Below, in pieces: positions 1 to 7,516 of a DNA stretch of 49,820 nucleotides (its first letter is position 1; every line of letters starts with the position of its first letter). The translations under genes and the position numbers were made by a program. The stretch spans positions 1-49,820 of the forward strand of contig JBKEDS010000022.1 of the NCBI GenBank assembly GCA_047975545.1, given 5' to 3'. The notes under the pieces are model-generated. The model was given only the letters and a program-made list of their open reading frames with translations. It was not told the DNA's origin and searched no databases. The stretch comes from JBKEDS01 sp047975545 (GTDB taxonomy: Bacteria; Bacteroidota; Bacteroidia; Flavobacteriales; Flavobacteriaceae).

Positions 1-65
1 AAAATTTTAGCACTCAATTTATTTTTAGCTATTTTCGCTTTTTCTAACACTAAAAACTTAAAATT

Positions 66-467
66 ATGCTTAAAGAATTTAAAGAATTTGCAATGAAGGG
101 CAACCTTGTGGACATTGCAGTAGGTTTTGTAATGGGCGCCGCCTTTAACAAAGTAGTGGCCTCGTTTACGGGCGGAATTGTTTCACCACTAATTGGTTTA
201 ATTTTCAATTCGGATTTCAAAGACTTAAAATACGTGGTAAAAGAAGGTGTTGCCAATGCCCAAGGCGTTGTTGAAGGTGAAGTTTCCGTACTTTGGGGCG
301 AGTTTTTAACCAATGTTATCGACTTTATTATCGTAGCCTTTGTTATGTTCCTAATAGTGAAAGGCGTTAACAAAATGAAAAAGAAAGACGAACCCGCGGA
401 AGAAGCTCCGGCAGGGCCAACACAAGAGGAACTCCTTTCCGAAATAAGGGATTTGCTTAAAAAATAA
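66..467 (+). CDS. mscL: Large-conductance mechanosensitive channel MscL
   Basis: Homopentameric inner-membrane channel that opens under membrane tension and releases solutes during hypo-osmotic shock. The 133-residue length is normal for the family. The N-terminal amphipathic helix (about 1-14) leads into TM1 with the family pattern GNLVDIAVGFVMGAAF (about 12-27). TM2 (about 78-100) is followed by a charged cytoplasmic helix (KKKDEPAEEAP, then LLSEIRDLLKK). The ATG at 66 is preceded by an A-rich stretch typical of Bacteroidota starts. It is monocistronic, with a terminator at 508-542. The family assignment is secure. Confidence 0.97.
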   Translation: MLKEFKEFAMKGNLVDIAVGFVMGAAFNKVVASFTGGIVSPLIGLIFNSDFKDLKYVVKEGVANAQGVVEGEVSVLWGEFLTNVIDFIIVAFVMFLIVKGVNKMKKKDEPAEEAPAGPTQEELLSEIRDLLKK

Positions 468-507
468 CAAATTGTTAAATAAATAACACTGTGTTATTTG
501 TTGTTAA

Positions 508-542
508 AAAGCCTTGGTTTTAAATAAACTAAGGCTTTTTTT
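508..542 (+). terminator. Intrinsic terminator after mscL
   Basis: GCCTT (511-515) pairs with AAGGC (531-535), extended inward by one G-U and four more pairs around a TAAAT loop, then a run of seven T. A second short palindrome (AAATAACAC/GTGTTATTT, 81-99 on the 400s line, i.e. 481-499) lies just upstream. Confidence 0.75.
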
Positions 543-566
543 AATTTTTAAAATAGAATTAATACT

Positions 567-574
567 TAGCTTTG
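567..574 (+). promoter_or_regulatory. TAnnTTTG -7 box for asd
   Basis: TAGCTTTG matches the Bacteroidota -7 consensus TAnnTTTG exactly. It lies 30 nt before the ATG at 605, which argues against the in-frame TTG at 572 (inside the box) as the start. No clear -33 TTG is seen. Confidence 0.55.
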
Positions 575-604
575 CTTCTTGAAAATTTTAAACCTTATAT
601 AAAA

Positions 605-1594
605 ATGAAAATAGCTGTTGTAGGCGCCACGGGCATGGTTGGCGAAGTCATGTTAAAAGTACTGGAAGAGCGCAATTTCCCCATAACCGAATTATTATTA
701 GTAGCCTCGGAGCGTTCGGTAGGCAAAAAATTAAGCTTTAAGGGCAAGGAATATAACGTAATAGGCTTGGCCGATGCCGTAGCAGCAAAACCGCAAATAG
801 CCATTTTTTCGGCAGGGGGCGATACCTCGTTGGAGTGGGCGCCTAAATTTGCCGAAGCAGGCACAACGGTAGTCGACAACTCATCGGCATGGCGTATGGA
901 CCCCACAAAAAAACTGGTAGTTCCGGAAATTAATGCCAACATACTAACCAAAACCGATAAAATTATTGCCAACCCCAACTGTTCCACCATACAAATGGTG
1001 CTGGCCTTGTCCAAACTACACGAAGCCTATAAAATGAAACGCGTGGTGGTATCCACCTACCAATCGGTTTCGGGCACGGGCGTTAAGGCCGTAAAACAGT
1101 TAGAAAACGAAATCGCCGGCATTCAAGGCGAAATGGCCTATCCGTACCCCATTGGCCGAAATGCCCTGCCACATTGCGACGTATTTTTAGAGAACGGCTA
1201 TACCAAGGAAGAAATGAAATTGGCGCGCGAACCACAAAAGATATTCAACGATAAAACCTTTTCGGTTACGGCCACCGCTGTTCGTATTCCAACCTCGGGT
1301 GGGCATTCCGAATCGGTTAATGTACAGTTTGAAAATGATTTCACATTAGAAAATGTTAGAAAATTAATAAGCGAAACCCCTGGTGTTATTTTGGCCGACG
1401 ACGTTGCCAATAACGTTTACCCAATGCCAATACACGCCCATGACAAGGATGAGGTTTTTGTGGGCAGGTTACGCCGTGACGAATCGCAACCCAATACTTT
1501 AAACATGTGGATTGTTGCCGATAATTTACGTAAAGGCGCTGCCACAAATACCATACAAATAGCCGAGTATTTGGTAGAACATAATTTGGTGTAA
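605..1594 (+). CDS. asd: Aspartate-semialdehyde dehydrogenase
   Basis: Reduces beta-aspartyl phosphate to aspartate semialdehyde with NADPH, the branch point to lysine/diaminopimelate, threonine and methionine. Visible features are the Rossmann motif GATGMVG (residues 7-13), the active-site cysteine in NPNCSTIQ (C126), and the substrate-binding histidine in IPTSGGHSE (H234). The 329-residue length fits the family. The frame is open to a TTG at 572, but that codon sits in the promoter -7 box and homologues begin MKIAVVGATG, so the ATG at 605 is chosen. A strong bidirectional terminator separates it from the convergent peptidase gene. Confidence 0.96.
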   Translation: MKIAVVGATGMVGEVMLKVLEERNFPITELLLVASERSVGKKLSFKGKEYNVIGLADAVAAKPQIAIFSAGGDTSLEWAPKFAEAGTTVVDNSSAWRMDPTKKLVVPEINANILTKTDKIIANPNCSTIQMVLALSKLHEAYKMKRVVVSTYQSVSGTGVKAVKQLENEIAGIQGEMAYPYPIGRNALPHCDVFLENGYTKEEMKLAREPQKIFNDKTFSVTATAVRIPTSGGHSESVNVQFENDFTLENVRKLISETPGVILADDVANNVYPMPIHAHDKDEVFVGRLRRDESQPNTLNMWIVADNLRKGAATNTIQIAEYLVEHNLV

Positions 1595-1615
1595 AACCTT
1601 TTAATTAGCATAAAT

Positions 1616-1656
1616 AAAAAGCGGCTATTTTGGAAATCCAAAATAGCCGCTTTTTA
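1616..1656. terminator. Bidirectional terminator between asd and M28 peptidase
   Basis: A perfect 14-bp inverted repeat, GCGGCTATTTTGGA (1621-1634) with its complement at 1637-1650, is flanked by A-run and T-run. It can serve both convergent genes. Confidence 0.85.
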
Positions 1657-1697
1657 TTTTTTTAAGCCCTTTTTTAGCTGAAAAACGAAAGGCATCG

Positions 1698-2654
1698 TTA
1701 ATCTTGATTTATAAAATACAACGGTTCCTGTGAGCTTGCCTTTTGCAAAATAGCCTGAAAAATATACTCGCAAACCTGCTTTTCGCCTTCTATGTTAATA
1801 CGTTCCAAAGTATCCTCGGGCGTGTGGTACTGCGGGTGGCCTCCTGTATGAATGCCCAAAACTGAAATATTTTTTTTGTAAAACGACACATGATCCGACC
1901 CACCCACCGAGCCCGGGTGTACGGCAGGATTTAACCCTAACGGAGGCCCTAAGGTTTCCATAAAGCTAACACCATCGGGAAACGTTCCCGCACCGCCCAT
2001 AAACACTTGTTTTTTAGCGTTCAATCGACCTACCATATCCATATTAATCATAAGTTTTATTTGCGAAAGCGGTACAAGTGGGTGTTCCACAAAATACTTG
2101 CTTCCCAAAAGCCCTTGTTCCTCGGCACCGAAAGCAATAAAAATGATGCTTCGCTTTAAATTTTGTTGTTGCAGCACAAGTTTTTCGGCTATTTCCAATA
2201 ATGCGGCCGTACCGCTGGCGTTATCGTCGGCGCCATAATGGATGGCGTTTTTTTTATCGGATTTAGATGACGGCCCGCCAAGTCCCAAATGGTCGTAATG
2301 GGCACCCAACACAATATATTCATGTTTTAGTTTTAGGTCGTTGCCTTCAATATAACCAAGTATATTACAGGTTTTTACTGTTGGTTTTACATCGGTATCG
2401 GCACGCAACACGGCTTCAAACTTTTGTTTGTAACCAGCGTTAAACGCACGAAGCCCTATGCCCTTAAAATCTTTCACCAAATACCGTTCAACCCGTTTGC
2501 TGCCTTTTGTTCCCGGATAACGACCGCCATTTTTTTCGGCCGATAGAAAAGCAATATGCCCCTTAATTTCACTCTCGGTAATGTCGGGCTGGGCTAATAA
2601 AAGCCCTACATATAAAAAGGCGGTTAAAAAGAAAAATAACGATTTCATATTCAT
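1698..2654 (-). CDS. M28 family metallopeptidase, secreted
   Basis: Probable zinc aminopeptidase or carboxypeptidase of family M28, exported by an N-terminal signal peptide (hydrophobic segment about residues 5-20 ending LLLAQ). The di-zinc ligand motifs appear in order: GAHYDHLG, GADDNASG, AFGAEEQG, INMDMVG and PQYHTPEDT. GGSDHVSF just before the last motif is also typical. Length is 318 aa. The start is 2654 or the second Met at 2648. It is convergent with asd. The exact peptide specificity cannot be read from sequence. Confidence 0.9.
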   Translation of the reverse strand: MNMKSLFFFLTAFLYVGLLLAQPDITESEIKGHIAFLSAEKNGGRYPGTKGSKRVERYLVKDFKGIGLRAFNAGYKQKFEAVLRADTDVKPTVKTCNILGYIEGNDLKLKHEYIVLGAHYDHLGLGGPSSKSDKKNAIHYGADDNASGTAALLEIAEKLVLQQQNLKRSIIFIAFGAEEQGLLGSKYFVEHPLVPLSQIKLMINMDMVGRLNAKKQVFMGGAGTFPDGVSFMETLGPPLGLNPAVHPGSVGGSDHVSFYKKNISVLGIHTGGHPQYHTPEDTLERINIEGEKQVCEYIFQAILQKASSQEPLYFINQD

Positions 2655-2772
2655 TTAAAATTATGCCTTAAAGATACTAAGACGAAAGCGAAAAGTGAAA
2701 TACCGAATCCAAAAACAACCCGTACTTAATAATTTTCCATACTTTTGAAAATCGTACTAAAACGCATTAATT

Positions 2773-4923
2773 ATGAAGAAAATATTAGCCAGTACTGCCA
2801 TGCTTTGCGTGTTAGTAGCCTGTAAAAACGAATCGTCTAACAAAAATGACAGCCCCGTGAAATACCCGGAAACCAAAATGGTCGACCACATCGACACATA
2901 TTTTGAAACTGAAGTAAAAGACCCCTATCGTTGGTTGGAGGACGACCGCAGCCCCGAAACCGAGGCTTGGGTAAAGGCCGAAAACGAAGTTACCCATGCC
3001 TATTTAAACAATATTCCGTATCGGGAAGCCCTAAAAAACCGATTGTCGGCATTATGGAACTACGAAAAAGTAGGTGCGCCCTTTAAAGAAGCCGACTACA
3101 CCTATTTTTATAAAAACAACGGCTTGCAAAACCAATCGGTTATATACCGCTATAAAACAGGGGGCGACGCCAAAACCGCCGAAGTATTTTTGGACCCCAA
3201 TACCTTTAAGGAAGACGGCACCATTTCCCTTGGCGGTACCAGTTTTTCCAAAAACGGAAAATTATTGGCCTATTCCATTTCCGAGGGTGGCAGCGATTGG
3301 CGTAAAATAATTGTTGTTAATGCCGAAACCAAGGAGCAAATTGAAGATACCCTAATCGATGTAAAATTCACCCAAATTTCCTGGTACAAAAACGAAGGCT
3401 TTTACTATTCAAGCTACGACAAGCCCGAAGGCAGCGAGCTATCGGCAAAAACCGACCAGCATAAGGTATACTACCATAAGCTGGGAACACCACAAAAAAA
3501 CGATGCCCTAATTTTTGGCGGTACGCCCGAAGAAAAACACCGTTACATCTACGCCCACGTTACCGAGGACGACAACTATTTAATTATTACGCCCCGGGTT
3601 TCAACATCGGGAAACAAACTATTTATTAAAGATTTATCGAAACCTAACAGCCCATTTGTAACCGTTTTAAACCATACCGATAGCGATACCAATTTAATGG
3701 ACAGCCAAGGCAGCACCCTATATTTTGTAACCAATTTAAATGCTCCCAACAAACGGGTTGTTAAGGCCGATGCTTCAAACCCATCGCCTGAAAATTGGGT
3801 AAACCTCATCCCCGAAACCGAAAACGTGCTTACGCCCTCGACCGGAAACGGCTATATTTTTGCCCATTACATGGTCGATGCGCTTTCCAAAGTAAAGCAG
3901 TACGATTATAATGGCACATTAGTCAGGGAAATAGAGCTTCCCGGTTTAGGAACGGCAGGCGGATTTTCGGGTAAAAAGGAAGATGAAGTTTTGTATTACT
4001 CCTTTACTAATTACAATACGCCGGGCAGTATTTACACGTACAACGCCAAAACAGGCGAAACGGTATCGTACTGGAAACCCGCCATCGATTTCAATCCCGA
4101 AAATTATGAAAGCAAACAAATGTTTTATACCTCAAAAGACGGTACAAAAGTCCCCATGTTAATTACCTACAAAAAAGGAATTGAACTTAACGGTAAAAAC
4201 CCAACAATTCTGTACGGTTACGGAGGGTTTAATATCAGCTTAACCCCTACTTTTAGCATTGCAACCGCTATTTGGATGGAACAAGGCGGCGTTTATGCCG
4301 TACCCAACCTTAGGGGCGGTGGCGAGTACGGAAGGGCTTGGCACGATGCCGGAACCCAGCTTAAAAAACAAAACGTGTTTGACGATTTTATTGCCGCAGG
4401 CGAGTATTTAATACAAAACCAGTACACTTCGCCCGATTATTTGGCCATTCGAGGCGGCTCCAATGGCGGGTTGTTGGTTGGTGCAACCATGACACAACGC
4501 CCCGATTTGGTTAAAGTGGCACTTCCTGCCGTTGGGGTTTTGGATATGTTGCGCTACCATACCTTTACCGCCGGGGCCGGTTGGGCTTACGATTACGGTA
4601 CTGCCGAGGACAATAAGAATATGTTTAATTACCTAAAGGGCTATTCGCCCGTACATAACGTAAAGGCAGGCGTACAATATCCTGCAACCTTAATAACCAC
4701 TGGCGACCACGACGACCGTGTCGTGCCTGCCCACAGTTTTAAATTTGCCGCCGAACTACAAGCTAAACAAACGGGCAACAATCCGGTACTTATCCGTATT
4801 GAAACCGATGCCGGCCACGGCGCAGGCACTCCAATAAGCAAAACCATCGAGCAATATGCCGATATTTTTGGATTTACCTTGTATAACATGGGCTTTAAAA
4901 CATTGCCACAGGAAGTAAAATAG
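2773..4923 (+). CDS. Prolyl oligopeptidase family serine peptidase (S9A), lipoprotein
   Basis: Cleaves short proline-containing peptides on the carboxyl side of Pro. The N-terminus is a lipoprotein signal (MKKILASTAMLCVLVAC, Cys17), so the enzyme is probably anchored in the periplasm. The first 75 residues and a seven-bladed propeller region lead to an alpha/beta-hydrolase domain from about residue 460. The triad is Ser563 in GGSNGG, Asp in GDHDDRVVP (645-648) and His682 in DAGHGAG. The 716-aa length matches POP. It appears monocistronic, with a palindromic repeat downstream. Confidence 0.94.
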   Translation: MKKILASTAMLCVLVACKNESSNKNDSPVKYPETKMVDHIDTYFETEVKDPYRWLEDDRSPETEAWVKAENEVTHAYLNNIPYREALKNRLSALWNYEKVGAPFKEADYTYFYKNNGLQNQSVIYRYKTGGDAKTAEVFLDPNTFKEDGTISLGGTSFSKNGKLLAYSISEGGSDWRKIIVVNAETKEQIEDTLIDVKFTQISWYKNEGFYYSSYDKPEGSELSAKTDQHKVYYHKLGTPQKNDALIFGGTPEEKHRYIYAHVTEDDNYLIITPRVSTSGNKLFIKDLSKPNSPFVTVLNHTDSDTNLMDSQGSTLYFVTNLNAPNKRVVKADASNPSPENWVNLIPETENVLTPSTGNGYIFAHYMVDALSKVKQYDYNGTLVREIELPGLGTAGGFSGKKEDEVLYYSFTNYNTPGSIYTYNAKTGETVSYWKPAIDFNPENYESKQMFYTSKDGTKVPMLITYKKGIELNGKNPTILYGYGGFNISLTPTFSIATAIWMEQGGVYAVPNLRGGGEYGRAWHDAGTQLKKQNVFDDFIAAGEYLIQNQYTSPDYLAIRGGSNGGLLVGATMTQRPDLVKVALPAVGVLDMLRYHTFTAGAGWAYDYGTAEDNKNMFNYLKGYSPVHNVKAGVQYPATLITTGDHDDRVVPAHSFKFAAELQAKQTGNNPVLIRIETDAGHGAGTPISKTIEQYADIFGFTLYNMGFKTLPQEVK

Positions 4924-4941
4924 TTTTATAAATCTTTATGT

Positions 4942-5012
4942 CTTTGCGAGCGAAACGAAGCAATCTTTGCAATATAAGCACAAACGGACTGCTTCGTTTC
5001 GTTCGTAATGGC
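4942..5012. repeat. Palindromic intergenic repeat with GAAACGAAGCA arms
   Basis: The arm at 4946-4965 and its near-complement at 4986-5007 both contain CGAAACGAAGCA, with two mismatches between arms. It resembles the small palindromic elements common between Bacteroidota genes (from memory) and could fold as a transcript hairpin after the peptidase gene. Confidence 0.6.
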
Positions 5013-5047
5013 ACATATTTAAAAAAATAGTACGGTTTTTTATCACT

Positions 5048-5965
5048 ATGCTTAAAGTTGAAAACCTTTCGTTTGCGTACAACAACACGCCTATTTTAAA
5101 CCAAATTAATTTTGAAGTTAAAAAGGGCGAACATTTATCGGTTATTGGCGAAAGCGGTTCGGGAAAAAGCACGCTTTTAAAGCTGTTGTACGGTACTTAC
5201 GATTTAAATGAAGGCCATATATTTTGGAACGAAAAAAAAATCCTTGGGCCAAAATTCAACCTTGTTGTGGGCTACGATTTTATGAAATACGTATCGCAGG
5301 AATTCGACCTAATGCCCTTTACCTCGGTTTCGGAAAACATTGGTGCTTTTCTTTCCAACTTTTATCCCGAAGAAAAACAAAAGCGCATTGCCGAATTGTT
5401 GAAAGTAGTAGAGTTAGAAGCCTTTGCCAACGTAAAAGTAAAAACACTAAGCGGCGGCCAAAAACAGCGTGTGGCCATTGCCCGTGCCATAGCCAAACAA
5501 CCCGAAATTATAGTATTGGACGAGCCTTTTAGCCATATCGATAATTTTAAAAAACAATCGCTTAGGCGCAGCCTGTTTAAATATTTAAAAGAACAGGAAA
5601 TTACCTGTATTGTAGCTACCCACGACAAAAACGATGTTTTATCCTTTGCCGATAACATGATGGTGCTTCACGATACCAAAATAGTGGCCTACAATACGCC
5701 GAAAACCCTTTACAAACAGCCAAAAAACAAATTAATTGCTTCCTTTTTTGGTGAATTTAACCACATAGAGCCTTACGGCATTGTTTATGCCAACCAATTA
5801 AAAATTGTAAGCCATTCAACGTTAAAAGCAACCGTAAAGCAAAACTATTTTAAAGGGCATTATTATTTAGTCGAAGCCGAAATAGCAGCAGGAAAAATCA
5901 TTTTTTTTGAGCATGAAACGGCGTTAACCCTTAATCAAACCATTTGTTTGTCGCCCGTTTCGTAG
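5048..5965 (+). CDS. ABC transporter ATP-binding protein (spermidine/iron-type)
   Basis: ATPase subunit of an ABC importer-like system. Walker A is GESGSGKST (about residues 38-46), the Q-loop is VSQEFDLMPF, the signature is LSGGQKQRVAIARA, Walker B is IIVLDEPFSHID, and the H-loop is VATHDKND. The last 80 residues look like a TOBE-type regulatory tail, as in PotA/FbpC proteins. No permease or binding protein gene is adjacent, so partner and substrate are unknown. Its 3' end overlaps the convergent WYL gene by 31 nt. Confidence 0.85.
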   Translation: MLKVENLSFAYNNTPILNQINFEVKKGEHLSVIGESGSGKSTLLKLLYGTYDLNEGHIFWNEKKILGPKFNLVVGYDFMKYVSQEFDLMPFTSVSENIGAFLSNFYPEEKQKRIAELLKVVELEAFANVKVKTLSGGQKQRVAIARAIAKQPEIIVLDEPFSHIDNFKKQSLRRSLFKYLKEQEITCIVATHDKNDVLSFADNMMVLHDTKIVAYNTPKTLYKQPKNKLIASFFGEFNHIEPYGIVYANQLKIVSHSTLKATVKQNYFKGHYYLVEAEIAAGKIIFFEHETALTLNQTICLSPVS

Positions 5966-6957
5966 TTTTTAACGGATGCTTTTTGTTTGTATAAAATCCG
6001 TTTTCGTAATTTCAACGGTTTTAAAACTTCAAGGCTTTCACCAAATCCCAAAATTAAACGCTCCAATTCATAATTAATTTGAACAAAAATATTGAAAACC
6101 AAGCTGCCATCGTCCCTGGTTTCAATAATGCGCTGCGACTTATGGAACGGCTTTGTAATAACGTAGGGCGCATTTTTGGCGTCTACCCAAAATTGTATAC
6201 GCTCAGCCCTGGCATTCGATACGGTTACACCAACAACATCCTTATAATAATGATCGCCGTTAACCTGTAAATCGTTATATGTTTGGCTGAGATTAACCTC
6301 AATCTTTATCATTCTATCCAAGGCCAGCGTAATAAATTTTTCGCCTTGGAAAGCCAATAAAAACCAACGGTTATTAAATTCCTTCAGCAATTGCGGATGT
6401 ACTTCCATATTACTGGGCATTCGTGCCGAAAACGATTGGTAGCTAATATCCAAAACCTTCTTATCCTGTATGGCTTTATAAATGGTATCGATAAAATGAA
6501 GCCCTTTTAACTGTTCGTTTTTGTCTAAATGAATAATGGCACGTTTGTTATCCTGGGAGGCGTAAACCGAATCTTCCAAACGCTGCAAAACGCCGTCCAT
6601 TTCCTTAAACAACGAAAACTCCTTAAACTGTTTCAGTACCTGAATGGCATCGTTCATTACCTTAATATCCTTATCGGTTACCGGAATATTAACAATGCTG
6701 TACCCTTCCACATCGTATTTGTAATACTTTCGATCGTAAACCACAATAGGTGCATTGTAGCCCAGTTTATCGCTCCGCATTATTTGTATATCCAACTGTA
6801 CGGTACGTTTGCTAACGTTAACATCTTTGCCTTCGTATTCGTAAAGCGCATCCGAAACAGCTTCAATCAAATCGTCCAAAGTCCATTCCCTAAACTTGTT
6901 TTGCAGGCATTTGTCTATGGTTTTGTATCGGATTAACGCATTTTTATTAACGGCCAT
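5935..6957 (-). CDS. WYL-domain transcriptional regulator next to RNA-repair locus
   Basis: Predicted DNA-binding regulator with an N-terminal winged helix-turn-helix (about residues 1-90) and a C-terminal WYL ligand-binding domain. The WYL signature region reads HPQLLKEFNNRWFLLAF (about 195-211). WYL proteins bind nucleic acid or nucleotide ligands and often respond to DNA or RNA stress (family knowledge). The frame is open to 7005, but MAVNKNALIRYKTIDKCLQ is the usual N-terminus of this Bacteroidota family, so 6957 is preferred (340 aa). It is divergent from the tRNA-like array, slipin and rtcB, and is therefore the obvious candidate controller of that transcript (inference). The stop lies inside the end of the convergent ABC gene. 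Confidence 0.87.
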   Translation of the reverse strand: MAVNKNALIRYKTIDKCLQNKFREWTLDDLIEAVSDALYEYEGKDVNVSKRTVQLDIQIMRSDKLGYNAPIVVYDRKYYKYDVEGYSIVNIPVTDKDIKVMNDAIQVLKQFKEFSLFKEMDGVLQRLEDSVYASQDNKRAIIHLDKNEQLKGLHFIDTIYKAIQDKKVLDISYQSFSARMPSNMEVHPQLLKEFNNRWFLLAFQGEKFITLALDRMIKIEVNLSQTYNDLQVNGDHYYKDVVGVTVSNARAERIQFWVDAKNAPYVITKPFHKSQRIIETRDDGSLVFNIFVQINYELERLILGFGESLEVLKPLKLRKRILYKQKASVKNYETGDKQMV

Positions 6958-7028
6958 GATGTTGTGTTTTATTTCATCTTCTAAAATAAATATAAATTTT
7001 TTCAAAAAAAATTATACTACGCAAAAAC

Positions 7029-7038
7029 ATTGCGCAAT
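7029..7038. promoter_or_regulatory. Candidate operator palindrome ATTGCGCAAT
   Basis: A perfect 10-bp palindrome lies in the divergent spacer between the WYL gene and the tRNA-like array. It is flanked by TACGCAAAA on the left and TTTGTAGCGTA on the right (about 7016-7061), which form a looser outer symmetry. A near-consensus -7 box, AATATTTG (7047-7054), overlaps the right flank. Assigning it to the WYL regulator is inference. Confidence 0.4.
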
Positions 7039-7100
7039 AACATAAAAATATTTGTAGCGTAATCATAAAAAAGTCTTTTTAATTAGGCTTTGGAAGGAGT

Positions 7101-7130
7101 GCTCCACCAGACGCTGGAAGCTGGTGGAGC
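7101..7130 (+). ncRNA. Strong 10-bp hairpin at 5' side of tRNA-like array
   Basis: GCTCCACCAG (7101-7110) is perfectly complementary to CTGGTGGAGC (7121-7130) around a 10-nt loop. There is no T-run after it, so it is not a standard terminator. It probably forms the 5' structured end of the non-coding leader. Confidence 0.6.
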
Positions 7131-7157
7131 TTAACAAAAGTTCTTTTAAAATAATTT

Positions 7158-7229
7158 CCGGGAAGATAACGATGGAGGTTTACCCGCTTTGGGAGCGGGA
7201 GGTTGCAGGTTCGAATCCTGCTTCTCGGA
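7158..7229 (+). ncRNA. tRNA-Pro(UGG)-like element with degenerate D arm
   Basis: The acceptor stem is CCGGGAA (7158-7164) with TTCTCGG (7222-7228) and discriminator A7229. The anticodon arm CCCGC/GCGGG (7183-7187/7195-7199) carries a 7-nt loop with anticodon TGG (7190-7192). The T arm GCAGG/CCTGC has the canonical TTCGAAT loop (7210-7216). C1-G72 and A73 fit proline identity. The D region (7167-7182) forms at most three pairs and lacks the conserved U8, A14 and A21, so normal tertiary folding is doubtful. It is read as a tRNA-like RNA or decaying tRNA gene rather than a standard translation tRNA. Confidence 0.65.
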
Positions 7230-7360
7230 CAAAACAATATCAAGCAAGTCTTGTTGCGTGTTTCGGTATAACACCATTGTATAAAACCTTGCCGTTGGGC
7301 ATTAGGTTTTTATATGCAACTTGGTTTGGAGGTTTTTGGTTGGTTTTCCAAAAAAACAAC

Positions 7361-7437
7361 CCTAATCTATCAGTCGTGGGTTCGAATCCCACTCCCAACA
7401 GCAGTTGGGATAACTCAGTTGGTTAGAGTAATAGGTT
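7361..7437 (+). ncRNA. Circularly permuted tRNA-Arg(CCU)-like gene
   Basis: The 3' half comes first: loop part CCTAA (7361-7365), anticodon 3' strand TCTAT (7366-7370), variable CAGTC (7371-7375), T stem GTGGG/CCCAC with TTCGAAT loop (7376-7392), acceptor TCCCAAC (7393-7399) and A73 (7400). After three nt (GCA) comes the 5' half: acceptor GTTGGGA (7404-7410), T8-A9, D stem ACTC/GAGT with loop AGTTGGTTA (7413-7429), A26, anticodon 5' strand ATAGG (7431-7435) and TT (7436-7437). Joining 7437 to 7361 gives a 74-nt cloverleaf with every stem paired (one G-U) and loop TTCCTAA, anticodon CCU. U8, A14, G18G19, A21, U33 and TTCGAA are all present. The exact loop junction is inferred. RtcB, encoded downstream, could make the join. 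Confidence 0.7.
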
Positions 7438-7516
7438 AACGTGTAGGTTCGAATCCTACCTAAGCAAATGCTTAGTGGCGAAATTGGTAGACGCATTATT
7501 TTGACGGACTCATAAT
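7430..7516 (+). ncRNA. Second permuted tRNA-like unit, tRNA-Leu-type 5' half
   Basis: A T arm GTAGG/CCTAC with TTCGAAT loop (7443-7459) and 3' acceptor strand CTAAGCA (7460-7466) is followed by AA and then the complementary 5' acceptor strand TGCTTAG (7469-7475). A class II D arm follows (7476-7494, loop AAATTGGTAGA), closely resembling the true tRNA-Leu at 39742. The anticodon 5' strand TTATT (7496-7500) can pair with AATAG at 7430-7434, but that segment overlaps the preceding unit. Alternatively ATTAT/ATAAT (7495-7499/7512-7516) closes a 12-nt loop. No complete cloverleaf is obtained, so this unit is partial or alternative. Confidence 0.5.

Noticed and set aside
572..604. Upstream TTG start for asd
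   Set aside because: The codon lies within an exact TAnnTTTG -7 box, so it would not be in the transcript.
7124..7426. Open reading frame of about 100 codons across the tRNA-like array
   Set aside because: It runs through the Pro-like and permuted tRNA structures and has no protein-like composition; the RNA structures explain the conservation better.
7361..7475. Reading the T-arm and D-arm pieces as three ordinary tRNA genes broken by deletions
   Set aside because: Two separate perfect 7-bp acceptor matches occur between neighbouring halves in permuted order, and the Arg halves complete all four stems, which random deletion would not produce.
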